DNA of 64,000 nucleotides from NCBI GenBank assembly GCA_036004365.1, contig DASYRN010000033.1:1-64000 (forward strand). The letters are read 5' to 3'. Each line of letters opens with the position of its first letter. The first letter of the stretch is position 1. The position numbers were made by a program, and so were the translations under genes. The notes beneath the pieces were generated by a model. That model was given only the letters and a program-made list of their open reading frames with translations, made no database searches and was not told the origin of the DNA. This DNA is from DP-36 sp036004365 (GTDB lineage: Bacteria > Desulfobacterota > Binatia > UBA9968). Below, one piece after another: positions 62,182 through 64,000 of this stretch.

Positions 62182-62787
62182 TCAGCGACCTATGAGAACA
62201 ACGAAGCCAAACCCGGCAATGACAACCCCGGAAACTCTATGGACCCAATGTAAGACCCGATCTGTGAACCTCTCTCGATAGAGTAAGAGTCCTACAGCCA
62301 AAATAATCCACCAAAGAGCCGAGCCAAAAAAAATTCCCAGCATGAGGAGACCAGCAGGAAAATATTCTCCTTTCAGGCTCTCTACACCCCACCCTGCATA
62401 AATAGCAAAAAACGAGAGAATGGTTACGGGATTGCTCACGGTCAGAAAGAACGTGGAGCTATACGCTCCCAGAAATCCGTTGGTAGTAGCGGACGCTTCT
62501 TGCCTAGCCGGCTTGGTCATGAAGGTCCTAAAGCCTAAGTAACAGAGAAACAATCCGCCAACAACGTGGAGCCAAGGCTGCTGGTTGATTAGCAGACTAT
62601 AAACCAATGTTAAACCAAGGGCAGCAATGACTCCCGCAATAGCGTCAGCAGTAGCGATCCCAAGGCCGGAGACCAGACCGTACGCGGCTCCGCCCGACAA
62701 TGCTCGGTTGATGCACAGAAGACCGATCGGCCCGACCGGGACGGCAATAAGAAAGCCGAAGAGGATGCCTTCAAGAAAGAGTTGCAT
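62182..62787 (-). CDS. LysE/RhtB-family exporter
   Basis: A 201-residue transporter of the lysine/threonine exporter family with about six membrane helices. IAVPVGPIGLLCINRALSGG is the diagnostic P-x-G-P motif with the conserved Asn region, and LTVSNPVTILSFFAIYAG is the internal repeat version. It exports an amino acid or homoserine lactone-like compound. Start ATG 62787 is the natural family start. Confidence 0.9.
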   Translation of the reverse strand: MQLFLEGILFGFLIAVPVGPIGLLCINRALSGGAAYGLVSGLGIATADAIAGVIAALGLTLVYSLLINQQPWLHVVGGLFLCYLGFRTFMTKPARQEASATTNGFLGAYSSTFFLTVSNPVTILSFFAIYAGWGVESLKGEYFPAGLLMLGIFFGSALWWIILAVGLLLYRERFTDRVLHWVHRVSGVVIAGFGFVVLIGR

Positions 62788-62806
62788 ATTTTATATTTTT
62801 ATATTG

Positions 62807-63574
62807 TTAACGGGCACACCGAAAGCCTATGTTGTGGTGTCCCGAGCGAAAGTTACGAGACAAGGTTTTGCCCCGTTGCGTCGTGGTGAGCTCTTGCGGC
62901 GGCGAGTCGTGGCCTCCGCCTCTCGTCCCGCGGACCGGGCCGGGTTTCAATTCCTCTCGACCATCCGCAGGGTTATAAGGATAAGACAGATAGGCACTGC
63001 TCACCCATTCCCACGCGTTTCCGGCGAGATCTAAAATACCATACGGGCTAGCCCCACTAGGAAAGCTGTCTACTGGAGCCGTTTGGTTCCACCCCGCATT
63101 GAATTGAGCCTTGCTCTGGTCCGGAGGACTATTCCCCCAAGGAAACTTCCGACCATCGCTGCCGCGCGCGGCCTTTTCCCATTCCGCCTCTGTAGGCAAC
63201 CGTTTGCCTGCCCAAGCACAATATTCCCGCGCCCCAAACCATGAGACTTCGACGACGGGATGGTTCTCGAATCCAGGATCAGCCACCCACTTGCCTCCCC
63301 TGCGATGGATGCGCGCATCTCCATCATCTGTGTCATAGAACTTGTCGCCCCTAACATTCGCAACCCCTACTGCGTTTAGAAAATCGGCGAACTGCTCGTT
63401 CGTGACCGGGGTCCGATCGAAGGTAAAAGCCCGAAGGCTAACGTGATGGGCGGGCCGTTCGTCTTCAGGTCCGTCATTGCTTCCCATGATAAAGAGGCCG
63501 GCTGGAATATCTACCATCTCCGTAGATCTCCGCGACTGCGCGCGCGCCGAACCCCAACCCAACAACAACATCAT
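62807..63574 (-). CDS. Exported FGE-sulfatase (SUMF1/EgtB-fold) domain protein lacking the catalytic Cys pair
   Basis: About 255 residues: a hydrophobic N-terminus with GSARAQ (signal peptide) and then an FGE domain (VDIPAGLFIMGSNDGPEDERPAHHVSLRAF; EVSWFGAREYCAWAGKRLPTEAEWEKAARG; YGILDLAGNAWEWVSSAY; HNIGFRCAR). True formylglycine-generating enzymes have a C-x-x-x-x-C pair just before the last block; here that segment reads without Cys. EgtB-type enzymes have a DinB domain, missing here. So it is probably a binding or structural domain, or has another activity. The start is uncertain: a TTG at 63664 gives a 285-residue version. Confidence 0.8.
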   Translation of the reverse strand: MMLLLGWGSARAQSRRSTEMVDIPAGLFIMGSNDGPEDERPAHHVSLRAFTFDRTPVTNEQFADFLNAVGVANVRGDKFYDTDDGDARIHRRGGKWVADPGFENHPVVEVSWFGAREYCAWAGKRLPTEAEWEKAARGSDGRKFPWGNSPPDQSKAQFNAGWNQTAPVDSFPSGASPYGILDLAGNAWEWVSSAYLSYPYNPADGREELKPGPVRGTRGGGHDSPPQELTTTQRGKTLSRNFRSGHHNIGFRCAR

Positions 63575-63714
63575 GATGACGGACAGCAGGCCTCTTCCAT
63601 CGAGTATCGCAATGGTCAACGTCAAGTTAAAAAAAATCCTACGCAACAAGGACGATATTCGCAAGAGAGACGCTCTTGTGGATGATCATTTCCTATGCAA
63701 TCTTACATTTTTTT

Positions 63715-64000
63715 ATGGCCGCTAAGCTCGCTTTCAAGCGAAGAGGCGTCGTTGAAGGATTTTTCGGACCTCCATGGACTATGTCCCATCGGGCAGCGAT
63801 CTTCGATTTCGGTGCACAGCGCGGAATGAACAGCTACCTCTATGCTCCCAAAGACGATCCCTATCATCGAGAACGCTGGAAAGATTCGTATCCAAAAAAC
63901 GAATGGAAAGAACTCTGCCATCTAGTAAAACTGGCAAAACAGCACCGCATTGATTTCGTTTACGGTTTTCATCCCGGAAAAGGCCTGCGTTTCTCGGAAA
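63715..64000 (+). CDS. GH84-like beta-N-acetylglucosaminidase, N-terminal part (partial)
   Basis: An open frame of 95 codons leaves the window. The product begins MAAKLAFKRRGVVEGFFGPPW and continues MNSYLYAPKDDPYHRERW, a clear match to the N-terminus of glycoside hydrolase family 84 (O-GlcNAcase and hyaluronidase-like beta-N-acetylglucosaminidases, GVVEGFYG-type). The catalytic Asp pair of the family would lie beyond the window end. No signal peptide is seen with this start; an upstream in-frame ATG at 63682 would add 11 residues. It is divergent from the FGE-fold gene. Confidence 0.75.
   Translation, partial: MAAKLAFKRRGVVEGFFGPPWTMSHRAAIFDFGAQRGMNSYLYAPKDDPYHRERWKDSYPKNEWKELCHLVKLAKQHRIDFVYGFHPGKGLRFSE

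Overview
This 64 kb window is a densely coded, moderately GC-rich Gram-negative bacterial chromosome segment. No tRNA, rRNA, IS element, prophage or CRISPR array was seen. The core block looks deltaproteobacterial in the broad sense (Desulfobacterota-like): pheA-hisC-aroF-tyrA-aroA-cmk-rpsA-sppA-ihfB in one run, then mutS-amidase-glnD-xerD-M50-trpS-scpA-scpB-rluB in another. The accessory part is rich in orphan NMT1/TauA-type binding proteins, amidohydrolase-2 enzymes and UbiD-type decarboxylases. That combination is typical of uncultured soil or sediment lineages such as Binatia, Tectomicrobia or Rokubacteria. The lineage is inferred from gene content and order only; no search was run.

Layout. 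1-3.1 kb: the end of a ferritin-like protein, an orphan ParB-like protein, an isoaspartyl peptidase and a phosphoesterase. 3.1-8.7 kb: an EamA exporter with a two-subunit thiamine-diphosphate decarboxylase of the sulfo/phosphonopyruvate type, 3-hydroxyanthranilate dioxygenase, a drug-type MFS pump and an orphan DGQHR-domain protein. 8.9-18.5 kb (minus strand): a catabolic-looking run of dipeptidase, [binding protein, amidohydrolase] twice, a UbiD decarboxylase, an unlisted 48-residue zinc-ribbon protein and a lone molybdenum hydroxylase large subunit. 18.6-22 kb: an OppA-OppB-OppC peptide importer without ATPases. 22.2-23.4 kb: a rhodanese-ThiF sulfur carrier activating enzyme. 23.4-35.7 kb: cell-cycle, DNA repair, nitrogen sensing and cell wall genes. 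36-39 kb: an AAA+/VWA pair. 39-49 kb: the aromatic amino acid and ribosomal protein S1 super-operon, with ATGA stop/start overlaps at three junctions. 49-55.4 kb: mixed redox and metal genes, plus a salicylyl-CoA-hydroxylase-like flavoprotein paired with a thioesterase. 55.5-57.9 kb: an osmoprotectant ABC importer. 58-64 kb: EgtD, a beta-propeller protein, a Gfo/Idh oxidoreductase, a desaturase, a LysE exporter, a secreted FGE-fold protein and the start of a GH84 glycosidase.

The most unusual sequence-level signal is a set of intergenic elements made of short units at strict phase. A direct array of units 7 nt apart is followed by an inverted array with the same phase, so each element could fold as a long hairpin. 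At least seven gaps carry heptad versions, one carries a 9-nt version (GTTCAA) and two carry a 6-nt GGG version. They resemble in design the heptanucleotide STRR repeats known from cyanobacteria but use several unrelated unit sequences.

The best candidates for undescribed biology are the phased hairpin elements; the ubiD plus 48-residue zinc-ribbon pair inside a binding-protein/amidohydrolase run; the two orphan ParB/DGQHR-type proteins; and a tryptophanyl-tRNA synthetase with an iron-sulfur-type cysteine motif.
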